Source of the DNA: Eupeodes corollae
Lineage: Eukaryota; Arthropoda; Insecta; Diptera; Syrphidae
Length of the DNA stretch: 64,000 nt
Assembly: GCF_945859685.1 (NCBI RefSeq)
Contig: NC_079147.1
Span: 230,450,765-230,514,764 of the forward strand
Direction: 5' to 3'
Part shown: positions 44,921 through 56,905 of the stretch, one piece after another
Layout: each line of letters opens with the position of its first letter
How positions within the stretch are numbered: the first letter of the stretch is position 1
The notes under the pieces: model-generated
Databases searched by the model: none
What the model was told of the DNA's origin: nothing
What the model saw: the letters and a program-made list of their open reading frames with translations, nothing else
Made by a program: the position numbers and the translations under genes

Positions 44921-45979
44921 TAACATGACTCTTCAATGCCGAACGTTGACCGAAATTTCCTCTTAACCTCTTCATATAAATTAAAAATTGTGAAAAATTG
45001 TCTCTGGCTATGTTTTCTTTAAACCTAATCACAGGCGATCATCAAATCTTCCGATATTGTTCGATATATCAGTAAAAAGAAAGTAAAATCGTCGTATAAA
45101 ATTGTCAGCTGTCTTCATTGTAATATAAAATAAATTGTCTGCGCTGACACTAAATCAAATCAGCTAACCATCTGGCATTAAAATTTTAAGACTTTGGTGT
45201 CAAATTTGCCAACCGTGGAAAAAAGACTTTGCTATTGAAAGGCATTTGACTATTGTTAGCTCATTGGCAGCAGCTGTCAGATTACTCACAAATCTGACAA
45301 TATTGTGAGATCTGTGAGTTGCCTATGCTTATTTAAAGAATCTGTATTTCGGACGGATTATTCTATTTATAATATAATCTTATCTAGAAGAGAGCATGCT
45401 TCCAAAACACTATGCTTCAAATCTTAAAAAATAAAAAAGTTAAAACTTATTTTGAATGTGTTTTTATCATCAGTGTGAGGAACCATTGGTCTATAACATA
45501 CAAATCTGCTTTATCCACCGCTGAACCAAAAGCATAATATTATATGTGACCCATTGCGTACTTTTAATGTATCTCGTATGAGGTCCTAAACGAATTCTCA
45601 GGGCGAGACGAATATAAACGAATCATAGCACAAAAGTTGAACAATCGCATTAAATTTATTCATTTATATAGTTGATGAAAATTAGGATAACATCATGCAA
45701 ATGTGTGGAGGATATGTTCAAGATCTCATTTGACTCCGCTCCGGAAAAGTTCCGCACAATCAGTGGGATTAGTCTCTGATTCCATCACATAAAATACCCC
45801 ATCACCTGTCAGAAGCATCATATATATAATCCCAGAGCCAGACTCTATTCTAAAGGGCAGACCACTTCCCAGGACAAAATAAAAAGAATGCAAATAGAAT
45901 ACAGCAGCATCAGTCCTCCCAGAGGATTTATGTCTGCTTCCAGATCTAAGAAATAAAATTTGAAAAGGACGCAGCTCAC
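44921..45979. other. No gene supported
   Basis: AT-rich. The frame 46061-45726 (minus) has no recognised domain; it overlaps the candidate exon at 45980-46110 in another phase. Confidence 0.4.
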
Positions 45980-46110
45980 CTCCTTTCCGAGGAATCGTGT
46001 ATACTCGCTTCGTCTCGATGATGTGGATGTGAATGTAAATGTTTTGATTTTCTATTTGCATCTCTGAGATGCAGTTTCTGATGAAAATTTGGATGATTCC
46101 TGGTCGCCAT
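45980..46110 (-). CDS. Possible first coding exon of an unidentified gene
   Basis: ATG at 46110 (context TATAATGGC) opens 43 codons, MATRNHPNFHQKLHLRDANR and a His-rich segment (HSHPHHRD), up to GAAAGGAG with the splice donor GTGAGC at 45979. Upstream lies a G+C-richer unique stretch (46185-46560) of the kind seen around fly promoters. No domain is recognised and no second exon was found. Support is only an open frame, a fair start context and a good donor, so this could be chance. Confidence 0.25.
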
Positions 46111-47689
46111 TATAATGAGATTGAAATTTTCATCAAAACTAACGAGCCCAGCGGTATTGTGGTATCCGCCCGACAGATTTGCACACAAACGTCGCCGTCG
46201 TCGTTCGTTCGTCTACGCTATACGATACAACTATAAACCTGCCATTCAGTGTATAGTGTTGCTCTTTGCTGAATAGGAACACTCTTCAAAATAGAGGAAG
46301 GTAGCAGAAACCTACAACAAATAACTTTCGTTGGAGGAACTCCTCAGAATCTATCCAATGTCAGTCAGTTTAAACTCGTATAGGTACGGTGGGGCAGCGG
46401 TCGTGTGGGTGTTGGTGTGGGAGATACATTTTATACACTTGCCAAAGGAGGAAAATGTGAAATATGGACCGCACTAATCAGACGTTTTGATTGAAACGAG
46501 ATTGAACCCAGCCCTCGAGTGCGTTTCTCGAGTGTACAGAGTGAGTTATAAAAGGCCAGCGTGAATTGATGCATTCATAAGGAAAACATTCGTCAAGTGG
46601 CCTGGCAAATTTGATTTATTTCTGCGGTTCATAACGACGACGACGACGAAGCTAACAAGAAAGTGTGCTGCATTGCCCATGCACATTGCACACCCTCTTT
46701 TTAAGCGAAATGAGTGTGGCAGATGATTGATGGGCTTGGAAGTTGTTAATGTTTCAATTTCGTGAATTATTTTCAATTAGTTTGATCTCTTAAATGATAT
46801 CTACAATCTACATATGGGCTGAGAAGTAGGCAAATGAAGTTATAGATATACAATTTGTTTGTTGAATGAAGAATTGAGTGGAAATTTACTAATCATACAA
46901 AACATTCTGAGAAAAGAAAAGTAAGTTTCCAGTGGAAGAATCTGAACTTCAAATCTTGGAAATTTCCTACGCATAATTGTACCTTACTTCTCTCCGAATT
47001 TTACCCAAAGATGAAATTTTGAGACCTATTACTTTAGCGCTCTTCCTTGTAAGCTCCACAGAGACTGTAAGAAACACCACATTCGCGTAGTACCTACGGC
47101 TAAAGAATATTTGTACTTTTTTTTGCCATATAGAAATGAAAGACAAAGTCCCTTACGAGTACAACATATTATGCCATTCTCTCAGCAGTATTTAAGTTAA
47201 CAGTTTTCGAAGGAAAATTGATGTTTAAGTCCTGCAGAGGTTTTGAAAACTATGTTTCATACAGAGTGGATCCTCAACAGTTTTTTTTTTTTGGAAATCC
47301 GTAATCTTTACAGTAAAAAGAGTTACTTTAGACTGGAAGAAGTTTGGAAATAAAACTTATTTCCAAAGTAGGACATTAAGAAGGTTTTTTTTTAAAGTAG
47401 TTTAAACAAAAATAAAACGACCATCACTTCTACCGCGGAACAGAACAGAACTGGAACAGAAACGTCCGTAGTTGCAAAACTGAATTTTTGCATGACCAGA
47501 AATTACTGAAAAAAATACTGCAATGTCCGAAAGGCAGTAAAAAATTGTCGTCAATTGCTTCCTACGCTGGCGCTGGTTGTCAATGAGACTCCTTTATACC
47601 TCTATTGAGAAAGCTAACTTGTTTTGCAAGGCAGTTTGCTCAAAATTCCACCTTAAAAGACACTGTCATATCTCCCTTAGTTCTTAGAC
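46111..47689. other. Unique sequence, no gene supported
   Basis: Includes a CpG-bearing pocket at 46185-46230 (CGTCGCCGTCGTCGTTCG) and 46380-46420, and AT-rich DNA beyond 46750. No coding or RNA feature recognised. Confidence 0.4.
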
Positions 47690-49080
47690 TCGTTAATAAT
47701 TATTCTATGGGATAATTCTTTTATTGTATTTCAACTGTGGCGAGAGTTTTAAAAGCTCTCAACAATCATAAGTCCAATGCTCCAGATGGTATCTCCGCTA
47801 TTATACTAAAGATTTGTTCATTGCGTTAGCTTTTCCATTTGTTAGGCTTTTCAGGACTCGTTAAAATATGTTGGAAAATAGCATTTGTTCACCCAATCGC
47901 TAAAAAGTTGAGTCTTCTTCTTCCTTAAATTATCGAACCATAAGACTTACGTCCCTTCTTCTACGGTTATGAAAAAGCTGATTTATTACCAGCATTAAAA
48001 ATATCTTGATGAACGAAATTATCTTAAAATAGAAATAGATCTACTGGTGATGTTATGGTTCATCTTGCCGAACAGTGTTAAGAGTCGTTCAATACAAAAT
48101 GTTTTAGACAGACTCAAGTCTGAGATCCATGATATAAAAGCTGGGCTCCAAGCTTTTTTCTCATTTTTATAAATGATCTCGTGTCTGCGACTTCTAATCC
48201 AATTAATAGTTTAATTGACGTTAGCACTCTTAGCTTTTCATGTTCATCTTTTCTACAGACACTGCAACGAAAAAATAAAAAAAATTATTTTCACGGGTAC
48301 TGCCTCTTGCGAGGAATTGACAATTCCTTCAAGAGTAATTCTTGTCATGAAGAAGTGCTTTCTCACATTAGCCGTTCGGATTCGGCCTAAAATTGTAGGT
48401 CCCTTCCATTCCTGACAACAGTACTCGCACACAGGAATCGTTGCTAGTTGTTAGTCACTAGGCCTTGTTTCACAACGGACTGTTGCGCCACCCAATTTAT
48501 TTATTCAATAAATTCCGACCGACACAGCATTGTAAAATGGGGAATTTAATGCTTCAAAACCCCAGTGCTGCCTTGTATCTGTAAAGCGAGATAAATCCTC
48601 TTTGTTATTATCTATTAGTGGCACTTGCATCGAGAAGACTGACCACCTCGATATTCTCGGTATGTGTATCACCAACCTCCTTTTGTGGATCGATTACATA
48701 CGCGATGTCGCCAAAAACCCCACAAGACGTCTAGGTTTTTTAAAATGATGCAAGCAATTTTTCTCCCCGTCTGATCTGGCTACAATCAACAAAACCTAAT
48801 ATATATGTCAAAAACTTAAATGTAACTTCAATCTCTGGCTGGTGCTTCAGTAACTTAATTAAATCTCTTAGACAGTATTCAAAAAAGAGCTTTCAAAATG
48901 ATTTGTGACATTAACATCATCAACTCAATTACGTCACTCGAACATAGTCGTAAAGCTTGTCTCACCTTTTTTTACTCAACTTCGGCCGTACTACGCGAAT
49001 ATGGAATCCCTTTCCACGCTCTATCTTTCCCTGTCATTATAATGTTCAAGAATACCGACACCATTTTTGTGTGCAAATAT
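47690..49080 (+). pseudogene. Jockey/CR1-type non-LTR RT gene, interrupted by a SINE
   Basis: Reads VARVLKALNNHKSNAPDGIS at about 47740 (pre-finger block), WKIAFVHPIAKK near 47875 (frame-broken), then the core is compressed and FINDLVSATSNPINS appears at about 48163. A SINE interrupts at 48289. The tail resumes: LLLSISGTCIEKTDHLDILG (about 48603-48660), RDVAKNP, RRLGFL and LLDSIQKRAFKMICD near 48870, then SITSLEHSRKACLTFFYSTS. The block order is correct for a jockey-superfamily RT. The YADD motif is gone. Multiple frame breaks. Confidence 0.8.
48289..48503 (+). mobile_element. tRNA-derived SINE body (head missing), nested in RT gene
   Basis: Begins TTTCACGGGTACTGCCTCTT, continues CGAGGAATTGACAATTCCTT and ATTAGCCGTTCGGATTCGGC, and ends GTTGCGCCACCCAATTTATT. 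It lacks the tRNA-like head, i.e. 5'-truncated, and interrupts the jockey-type gene just after FINDL...TLSFS. Confidence 0.85.
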
Positions 49081-49084
49081 TAAA

Positions 49085-49180
49085 GGTATAAGAAGTCGTT
49101 AGCGTTATTGACTCAAAAAATATTTGGGGATAACCAAATTTTCCCTTTTTTCAAATTGAATAAGTAAACCAAAAAGCCCT
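49085..49180 (-). repeat. RepA small fragment
   Basis: Resembles the reversed RepA segment at 36340-36420 (ATATTTGGGGATAACCAAAT, TTTTCAAA). Short and diverged. Confidence 0.4.
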
Positions 49181-49264
49181 GAACTGATTTGTTCAAAAGT
49201 ATATTTTTATATTATTTTCTGCAAGCATTTCTTTAAAGTTTGTAAGTTAAAAGTTCTTGGCCTT

Positions 49265-49924
49265 CATCATTACAAGATTATATTGACACGAGAACTGAAG
49301 CCGTTTCACAACCAGGATAGTCGTATGTTCGTGAATTGGGCTGAGAAACAACCTGAAAATGATTCGAATTTTCATCGAAAAATCATCTTTAGCTATGAGG
49401 CTCATTTCTGTCTGAATGGCTTTGCCAATAAACAAAATATCCGGTATTGGTTAGGCCAGCAATCAACTCGTACTCTATAAGTCATCATTCTATCCCGAAA
49501 AAAATATGGTTTGTGTGTGGTTTATAAGCCGGATGCGTCATTGGGCCGTACTTCTTCCCTGATAATCAAGACCGTTCAATGAAAACCGAATTTTTTTGGT
49601 CCCAATTGGATGATATGGGCTTGGAGGACGGCCGGGCGCGCCACAAGCCACCCTGCGAATATCATAATCAATTTATTGGAAACCAATTTATTGGAAACCA
49701 AGCCGCCTCGGTAGTGCGATTTGAAGACGTTAGACAATTTCCTGGGGAACTACATCAAGTCTATGGCCTATGCAAACAATCCAGCGACAATTGATGAACC
49801 TCGTACGAATATCGAAAGTAAAATTGCAGCGGTATCGGCCGATTTACTCGTTTGCTTGAAAACCGTCGAAAATTGGTTTCAGCGTCTGGACTTCTGCAAG
49901 TGTGCCCATGCGTGGTGGCCATTC
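49265..49924 (+). mobile_element. Mariner-like transposase fragment, central to C-terminal
   Basis: From about 49285: RELKPFHNQDSRMFVNWAEK, then KIIFSYEAHFCLNGFANKQN (D of SDEAH replaced by Y; 49378-49440), a decayed middle including GPNWMIWAW (about 49600), FLGNYIKSMAYANNPATIDE (about 49735-49797) and NWFQRLDFCKCAHAWWPFKR to 49930. A 16-bp direct duplication (CAATTTATTGGAAACC twice) lies at 49669-49702. It ends against reversed RepA at about 49925 and has no termini. Confidence 0.82.
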
Positions 49925-50165
49925 AAAAGAAAACTTTCAATTCGATTTTTCTCAAAACTTTACCAGATTTTTCAAAATCGTTATTCTTCGTTGCATACAA
50001 TTATTTTGGAAATGAAATAATTTTTTTTGTAAAATATTCGAGGTGACAAATATTTTGTTCTGTTTTTTGATTGATAAAAAACATTTAGTTGGATTTTTTT
50101 TCCGAAAATATATTAGTTTGGTATCAAGTTACAATATATAATATTGCGTTATTTGTTCGTGAGAT
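49925..50165 (-). repeat. RepA, reverse fragment
   Basis: Matches 36120-36330: CAATTCGATTTTTCTCAAAA, TTCTTCGTTGCA, ATTCGAGGTGACAAAT, AAGTTACAATATATAATATT. Abuts the MLE fragment. Confidence 0.75.
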
Positions 50166-53100
50166 ACTCACATGTTTCGACATTGGTACTCGGTATATTA
50201 CTTTATAAACATAAAATATAACATTCTTTTAAATTTGGCAAAACATTTCCCCAACGATCAAGCGCAAAATCAAGAAAACTTAATAAATTAATCAGCAACG
50301 CAAACTCAAATAAATGGAAAGTGACTAACCCCATTACTAAGAGAAAATCATTTTTCTCAGAATTTGACGAATCCAACTTAGATGCTTGGTTGAAAAGAAT
50401 TTTCACTAAATGTCAAAAATGATTCCAACTGCAAAAGATTATAATATGCCCATATTTTCTACAAAAATACCATTTTTTAACCAAATCGCTGCTTTGCTCG
50501 TAACAATATTCAAAAATACAACCTAAGTTTCATATTCATACAAAAACACCGCTTGACAGTAAACTACTTCAAAAATACATATCTAACAAAACAATATTTT
50601 TACATGAAATCATTTCAAATACTCATCTTTTTTTCTAAATCGTTGTCAAACATAATCGAGCGTAAATTTTAAAATCCAATACCATGAGATTATTTTTAGT
50701 GACGGGTGAGTTAGGCCACCCGTACACCGAAATGAGATTCACAGGGCAGGAGAGATTCAAAACATCCATCACACTCAGAATACTTCGTGTTGTTCGAATC
50801 GAAATCGAAACACACAATAAAGAGCAAGCAAAATAACAGTGAAAAGCGAATGTTGCCGGGTGCTTTTGATATCCAACACGTGACTTATTTTGCTATACAA
50901 TATCTCTGTAATTTTTCATACCATCGGATTAAGATTGGGATATAATTCCAGAGTATACTATAACAGCAAACCGTCCCGCCTTGAGTCATCCAGATCCAGA
51001 CTCCAGAAATTAATTTGAGACTAATTTATCAAAGTGAAGATTCGTATTCACAGATTTTGTGGTACTTGTTAAAATACAAATCAGACAATTCGAACACGTG
51101 TGGGCCTATTAATAGGAAATAATACACATAATGCTTCATGAGGATAATGGCACATGGCAGGTCTTTAAGATTCTAATGAGGTATCTGATGAAGAACTCCG
51201 CTTCGGGTCCGGGTCCGGGGTGAACGCTAAACAACTTAAAATCGTTTTTGGACTGCTTTCGTCGCTTTCGATTTTAATAGAGATTTGCGTGGAATTGCAC
51301 AGATTTATGGCGAATGGAATTGTCAGACGCTAATTAGTTGATGATTTGAAAGATTTCCACAATATTTTGTTTGTTATATTTTGAATGACGTCGAAGTTGA
51401 AGACGACGACGGACGCCAACGCATGATATGGTATTGGCTCTTCTTCTCGAAAGTTCTGTATCGTGAAAGCTAAGGCTGACACTGAGACTGAGAGGTTTTG
51501 ACAATGGGGCAAGTAGAACGATTGTTGCAACGCCGCGCCGCAAGACACAAAGTCTTCTTTCTAATTACTATGGCGCTGGGTATTTTTAGTAGTTGTGCTG
51601 ACTGTAACGGCACAGAGTGGCGCGTTTCGACAATATGGTGGGAGCGTTATAGCGTCTGTGAATCATTATTGTGGAATACGGCGAAAAATTCAGAGTAGGT
51701 ATAGCTCATCATCGAGCTGAGGTGCGGTGTGGTGCGGCAGGGACGCTGGCGGTGACAGGTGGGGAGTGGGTGACACACAAGTTAATTAGTCCACACGACG
51801 ATGATATTCAGCGAGTGTGTCAGCTTTTACTTGTATAATATATTTCCCCGGAAGCACCGAGTGAAAACAATTCCGAAGCTAGAGCGAGAGCAAGAAGCTT
51901 ATAGCTGAGGGAGGCACGGAATGTTGATGTGACATTGACTGAAGTTTCATTATACATATTTCACCCACATGATGGGCTATGCGGGCTATGGGCTGGGCTG
52001 GCTGTTGAAAGGTGTGCAAGGAAGGATGTTTTGCCTCTAAAAATAACGATCCCATTTAAAGTGGTGCATTTATTTTCAGCTGTTTTATGATTGTTATTGA
52101 GTGGAAAAGCAAAAACAATTTTATAATTTATTTTCGGTGTCGAGTCGAATATGAGAACATATTTTTTGGGGACATCGACACACACACAAAATGTTTTTGG
52201 GATTATTAAAATAGCTTTACGTTTCGAATATCAAAGGAAACACAAACATTTTATACGTTGATTCGGGGAATAATTGCATTTGTTGAAGTGACAGATTTAT
52301 TGTTTGATTCTCAAAGCGATGCAGGCAGAGACTAATAATTAAAATTTGAATTATTATAACCAAAGATATATTTATTCGTAATCAAAAATCTTGTTATAGT
52401 CTTCTTTTGCTATTTATTTGTAAGATTTTAATTATTTGTATTCTCTTTTGAAAGAACAGGAATAATTTTTAGAAGAAAAAGATAATATTCTAAAAATTTG
52501 GATCCATCGTTTGGAAAATTCCTAATTAATTTAAAGCTGGGGTTTTCATGTTTTGATTTTATTTACATAAATGTAGTATGTATACAACAAATTCCTGGAT
52601 ACATTTGTAAAATTAATTTAAACTCGATCTCGGTATATATTTTTGAGACTTGGAATTAAAAATGTTTAGAATTCAACTTCTATAATTTCCTTAGAACTCG
52701 GTGTGCATTTGTAATTGAGTTTCATTGACTTAGATCTCGGTTTTAAAATATAAAGTTCTTATGAATAATTTATTACTTTCGTAGAATTTTTTGGCAAACA
52801 TTATATCCATAATAATGTTGAATGTTTGTAAGGTTTTATTTCTCAGAAACTATTTTTTCATTAATTTCATGTTAAAGATTTTCGATTTAAATTAATTTTC
52901 AGTTTTGTTTTTCTGTGTCCCAAAGTGAATGTCGAAGTGGTGTTCTCTTTTTATTTTCAATATTATTTTGTATTATTCGCTTTTAAAAATTTGTATTCAA
53001 TTGGCTTAATACATCTTCCAAGCAGTGCTCGTGCTGGCTAGACCTTAAGCGTTGGTTGATGATATACCTAATATCCCTAGTTAGAATGTCCATGGAACTT

Positions 53101-53228
53101 AAGGTTGCACCTTTTGTCTTTCTTGTTACCATGGTCTTTATGTCTGTTTGATGATTCGGTAAGAAGGTCGCTAATTTGAAATTGACATAGGGTGCGGGAT
53201 GAGATCAAAATGTCCATTTAAACTTATG
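50166..53228. other. Unique sequence, no gene supported
   Basis: 3 kb with no recognised gene. A G+C-richer region at 51190-51780 includes GGGTCCGGGTCCGGGG (51216) and GGTGCGGTGTGGTGCGGC (51721) with short open frames on both strands and no domain. It might be promoter or exon-proximal DNA of a host gene, but nothing in it decides this. Confidence 0.4.
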
Positions 53229-53230
53229 TA

Positions 53231-54110
53231 AAGGGTTTTTCAATTGACGTTGGGAGATTTTGGCGCCACGTGGTGGCCAGTTTCCTTTGCTAACATCTGT
53301 GAAATCTATTGTTTATTATTCAGTTGTTTATGTCAAATCATCATGGCAAGTTATTCGACTAAACAGCACAGCGAATTTCGCCCATTTAGACGTGGTGGCC
53401 CTTAACAGTCAATTCTTCAACGGTGGCGAAATTTCAGACAACCGGTTCAGTAAACAATCAAGGAACGCAAGATCGTCCAAAAACATCGCCGCCATTTTTA
53501 GATGGATGCCTGTGTTAACAAGCAAAATTGCCGTATATGGGACGACAGGTAATAATGCATCGTCAAAATGTTACCCTCTGGTGTGGATTTTTGGGCGTAA
53601 TCGGTCCGACCTTTTCTGAAAACGACGTCAGTGAGGCGGTCACGATGATAACTAATTTCTTGTGGCCCAAATTGAACCATATGGACATAGACGACATGTG
53701 GTTCCAGTAGGACAGGCGCTGTAGCACAGCAAACGCCACGATTGACATTTTGCATGAACGATTTGAAGGTAAGGTTATCTTTCGCCCTCCTCACACCGTC
53801 TTGCACTAGCAGCAGTTTTAAGTAGCGATTGGTATACCAGTACTTGCCATCCTACCACGTTTGCCAAGTACTGGCATACCAATTGCTACTTGTAAACTGC
53901 CTGTAATGCAAGACGCTGTGAGGAGGGCTGGCACCAGGTGAAACAACATCACGACTTAAGAAGCCGAGGCGGACATTGGAATGATGGCATATTCCACACT
54001 TAATGGCATACATGCGCCTTTCAAATAAAAACAAAATTTTGTTATACCTTACACACAGCTTGTTTTATTCCATTTCAACAACTACCCGCCCCTTATTACC
54101 AAACCCTTCA
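53231..54110 (+). mobile_element. Mariner-like element with hairpin insertion
   Basis: Left end AAGGGTTTTTCAATTGACG follows TA (53229-53230). N-terminal remnants include RSSKNIAAIFRWMP (normally NIAAV; about 53472), then VTLWCGFLGVIGPTFSEND at about 53573, TMITNFLWPKLNHMDIDDMW and FQ followed by a stop at the second catalytic Asp region (53700-53708), TANATIDILHERFEG to 53768. A long hairpin occupies 53784-53928, and the C-terminus GGHWNDGIFHT and stop is at about 53967-54002. First catalytic Asp block (SDEAHF) and the WPPRSCDLTP block are missing. The right terminus is not clear (about 54110). Inactive. Confidence 0.8.
53784..53928. repeat. Long imperfect inverted repeat (63-64-bp arms)
   Basis: Arms 53784-53846 and 53865-53928, separated by 18 bp. 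The left starts GCCCTCCTCACACCGTCTTG and the right ends with CAAGACGCTGTGAGGAGGGC. About 54 of 63 positions pair by eye. It interrupts the mariner-like transposase between the second catalytic region and the C-terminus. Confidence 0.85.
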
Positions 54111-55668
54111 TTTCGTATTTCAAAAATATGATATGATAAGCATTATGTCTTCTTGAGAAGACTTATTGTTTCATATCCAATTGAGATCTAAATAGGTTGA
54201 GATCTTAGTGAAGAAATGAGTTAGAACTCAATCGAGTACTAATTTTTTTTAAACATAGATTTTTTTTCAAAAAATTGGTCAATAAAGTTTTTGAAAATGT
54301 TTCTTTTTATTGTTGGTTTTAGAAAACTTTTGCAAGAGAAATTGAAAAACATATAGAAGGCACTTTGGTATTAAGCAGATACGCACACACATTTTCAAAA
54401 ATGCTTTTTACATTTTTTTCCAAATATTGCGGGTTTTTGTGCCGATCTGTTAATGCTAACTACTTCCTTAATATGTTAAGAAACAAATTTCAAAACAATT
54501 ATCCAAATACTACGGCGATTCTTGTTTTCACCAACTTGTTAAGTGTTTCAAATGTAAAGAAGAAGTTGTTTTTGAGTTAACTGCATACGGACAACGATAA
54601 TTAAATAGTTGTTTTATGAGCGTTTTCAAGCACTGGATATAGTTTAAATCAAATATTTAGTATTTTCTATTCTAAAATTTTAAAACCAATAGGTTTCAAA
54701 AGCTAAAATCGACTTTATGAGACCTAACCGGACTGCTTCATGATAAAATTCACCAAAATTTAAATGGATTTTATTCTTCATTTTAACAAAAATGAAGATT
54801 CGTACAGTTAAAAAATAAAAGCAGGTAAACAGAACTGCAAAAACAGCAACATTAGAGTTAACACAAGTTTCTCAACAGTTTTAAGAGTTATTAAAATTCG
54901 ATCCATCTTAGAAGAAAAGAATGGCATGACGTCTTTTTTTCAGAAGATAAAACTGTTGAACTTCTATGGCCCTGATGGATCAACCTTTTATTTTCACGAT
55001 TTGAGAAAATAAAAGGGTGTTAAAAGATTTATTTAACTGTGAAGGAGGTGTTGTTATACGAAAAAAATTACTGCACCTGGGTATAAGAGAATCTTGGAAA
55101 GAATTTTGTTTAAATAGTCTAAAATGTTTTAACCCGTAAATTTCGCTTACCAACGTAATAACACGTCTTTTTCCTCGGTGATGCAAATAATAAAATCTTG
55201 GTAAAGGAAACAAAATTTGCACTGCCTTACTTATTTGATCTAAATATTATTAAATATACTTTGCATGGAGAGAATTGAAAAACCACTAATTGCCAAATTT
55301 TAGGTTGCAATTTACGAAAATACTTTTTTTTTAAATCAAGACGATTTTATCATAGAATCAATGAGAAAGTTGTTGAAGCATTCAAACCTTCGTAAAATAC
55401 AAAATTTCATAATTTGGTAAATATCATAAAAAGTCATAATTCGAGCTTGTTGAAATCAAAGTAAATTGCAACTTTTGAGTTGCAATCTACTACTTTAGGG
55501 GAATAATTTAATTTGACTACTCATTAATTTTGGATTGCGAAATGTATACGGTGAAACTTTCTCAATCCTCCAATCAATAAAATATAATCACGATATGAAC
55601 ATTGAAGCTGCAAGATTGTAATTTACGAAATACCTTTTTGCTGATTTAAGAAAAAAACTAAACAGTTG
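54111..55668. other. AT-rich, no gene seen
   Basis: No recognised coding, RNA or repeat feature. Confidence 0.45.
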
Positions 55669-56351
55669 CCCATGTTCTGCATTTCCGTTATTGTGAATGC
55701 ACTTTGCGAAAGTGAGTTTGGGTGTTCCACACTTCGTTATTGTGAATTAGATTTTCGAACGTGCAAATGGATGTTCTGTATTTCGGTTTGTTCAATTTTT
55801 TTTGAACGCATTCAAATCACATTTTCAATTTCGGTGAATTTATCTTTGATAGCTTCCTTCTGCTAGGAATTGGAGGGTTGCAGCAAGTTTTGGAATTGAA
55901 GGAATCGATTAAGGTATTATTAAAGGTTCTATTTCCCTTAGAACATATAAAAAAGCGTCTTGCTTAATTTTAAATTACAATGAAAGCTTAAAAGAGGAAA
56001 TCAAGAATTTACTTTATTTATTAGAACAAATCTACATAATTTTTACACAATTACATTGTGTCAGGTAAGTCCAAAATATTTGATTTGTCTCGCAAAATTG
56101 GTTTTCTTATTTTTTCTCTTGAATTCCGCTTTCTTTTTTCACCTACAAATGCCAATGATATTGCATCCATCTTCAAAACAGCAAACATTTTACTTCAGAA
56201 ACAAAAGAAAAATGGATGATCCTTCAGTTCTGACAGTTCGAAGCAATTTTGAAGTTTTCGAAATCGATCGAATTGAAGAACATGCAATTTCATTTCACGT
56301 GAAATCGAAAAGTGATTTCAATTCATTTTCGATCGAAATTCGGAACATGGG
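55669..56351. mobile_element. Possible TIR element related to the 43.2-kb transposon
   Basis: CCCATGTTCTGCATTTC at 55669 has a weak inverted partner at 56336-56351 (reverse complement CCCATGTTCCGAATTTC). The left end also resembles the 43182 terminus (GCCC-T-TTCTG--TTTC), and CGTTATTGTGAA occurs twice nearby (55682, 55736), similar to 43245. An open frame to 56358 includes a charged segment VFEIDRIEEHAISFHVKSKS with no known domain. No clear target duplication. Tentative. Confidence 0.35.
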
Positions 56352-56689
56352 AAAGTAAATTACAATTCTTTTAGTCTTTCTTAATCTACTAGTCTTTCTT
56401 AATCTACTATCTTCAGGGTAATAATTTTAAAATATTTATATGGTGATTTGCATGCTACAAAGCGTTTGTGTACTATAACGAGTTCACTCGAAAAGGAAGG
56501 CTCCTAACGTATAAAACTAATCTCCCTAGACTTCGTCGAAAAGGTTTACCTACTTTCAATAAGAGAAAGAAATACGAAACCCTTTGCAAAGTTCCTGAAG
56601 AAGGAGAAGGTTTGTAAAAGTATAAACATAGTTTGGGTGTTTTTTGTTTAATTTTTCAACTTTTTGTTTATACGTAAGACATGTCCCCA

Positions 56690-56905
56690 TCTGACGACAA
56701 AAAGTGGCTAAAAACATTCTGCACGCCATTTGCCAAATTGGAAAACAAGTAGAAGACCACACAAAAGGAATGTGCTGAAGAAATAGCATTGAAAACAAAG
56801 GACATCTCAGGTTTAATTCAAGAATAACCAGCTCATGAAATTGCATTGCTCATTTATGAAATTGAAAAACAAAAATTCGCAATTTACTTGTTTCGAAGTC
56901 AAGGT
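56690..56905 (+). pseudogene. Unidentified ORF fragment, possibly MADF/BESS-type tail
   Basis: From about 56688 the frame reads MSPSDDKKWLKTFCTPFAKL, one stop, then ECAEEIALKTKDISGLIQE, one stop, and HEIALLIYEIEKQKFAIYL. This protein-like run with two in-frame stops looks like a decayed coding tail, preceded by a possible exon near 56545-56608 ending before GTTTGT. I do not recognise the family; the position after a possible Harbinger-like end suggests transposon origin. Confidence 0.25.

Noticed and set aside
45726..46061. 111-codon minus-strand frame
   Set aside because: Overlaps the candidate exon in another phase and shows no recognised motif.
53260..53619. 119-codon frame as a host gene
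   Set aside because: It lies inside the mariner-like element and contains its NIAAI and VTLWCG-adjacent sequence in shifted frames.
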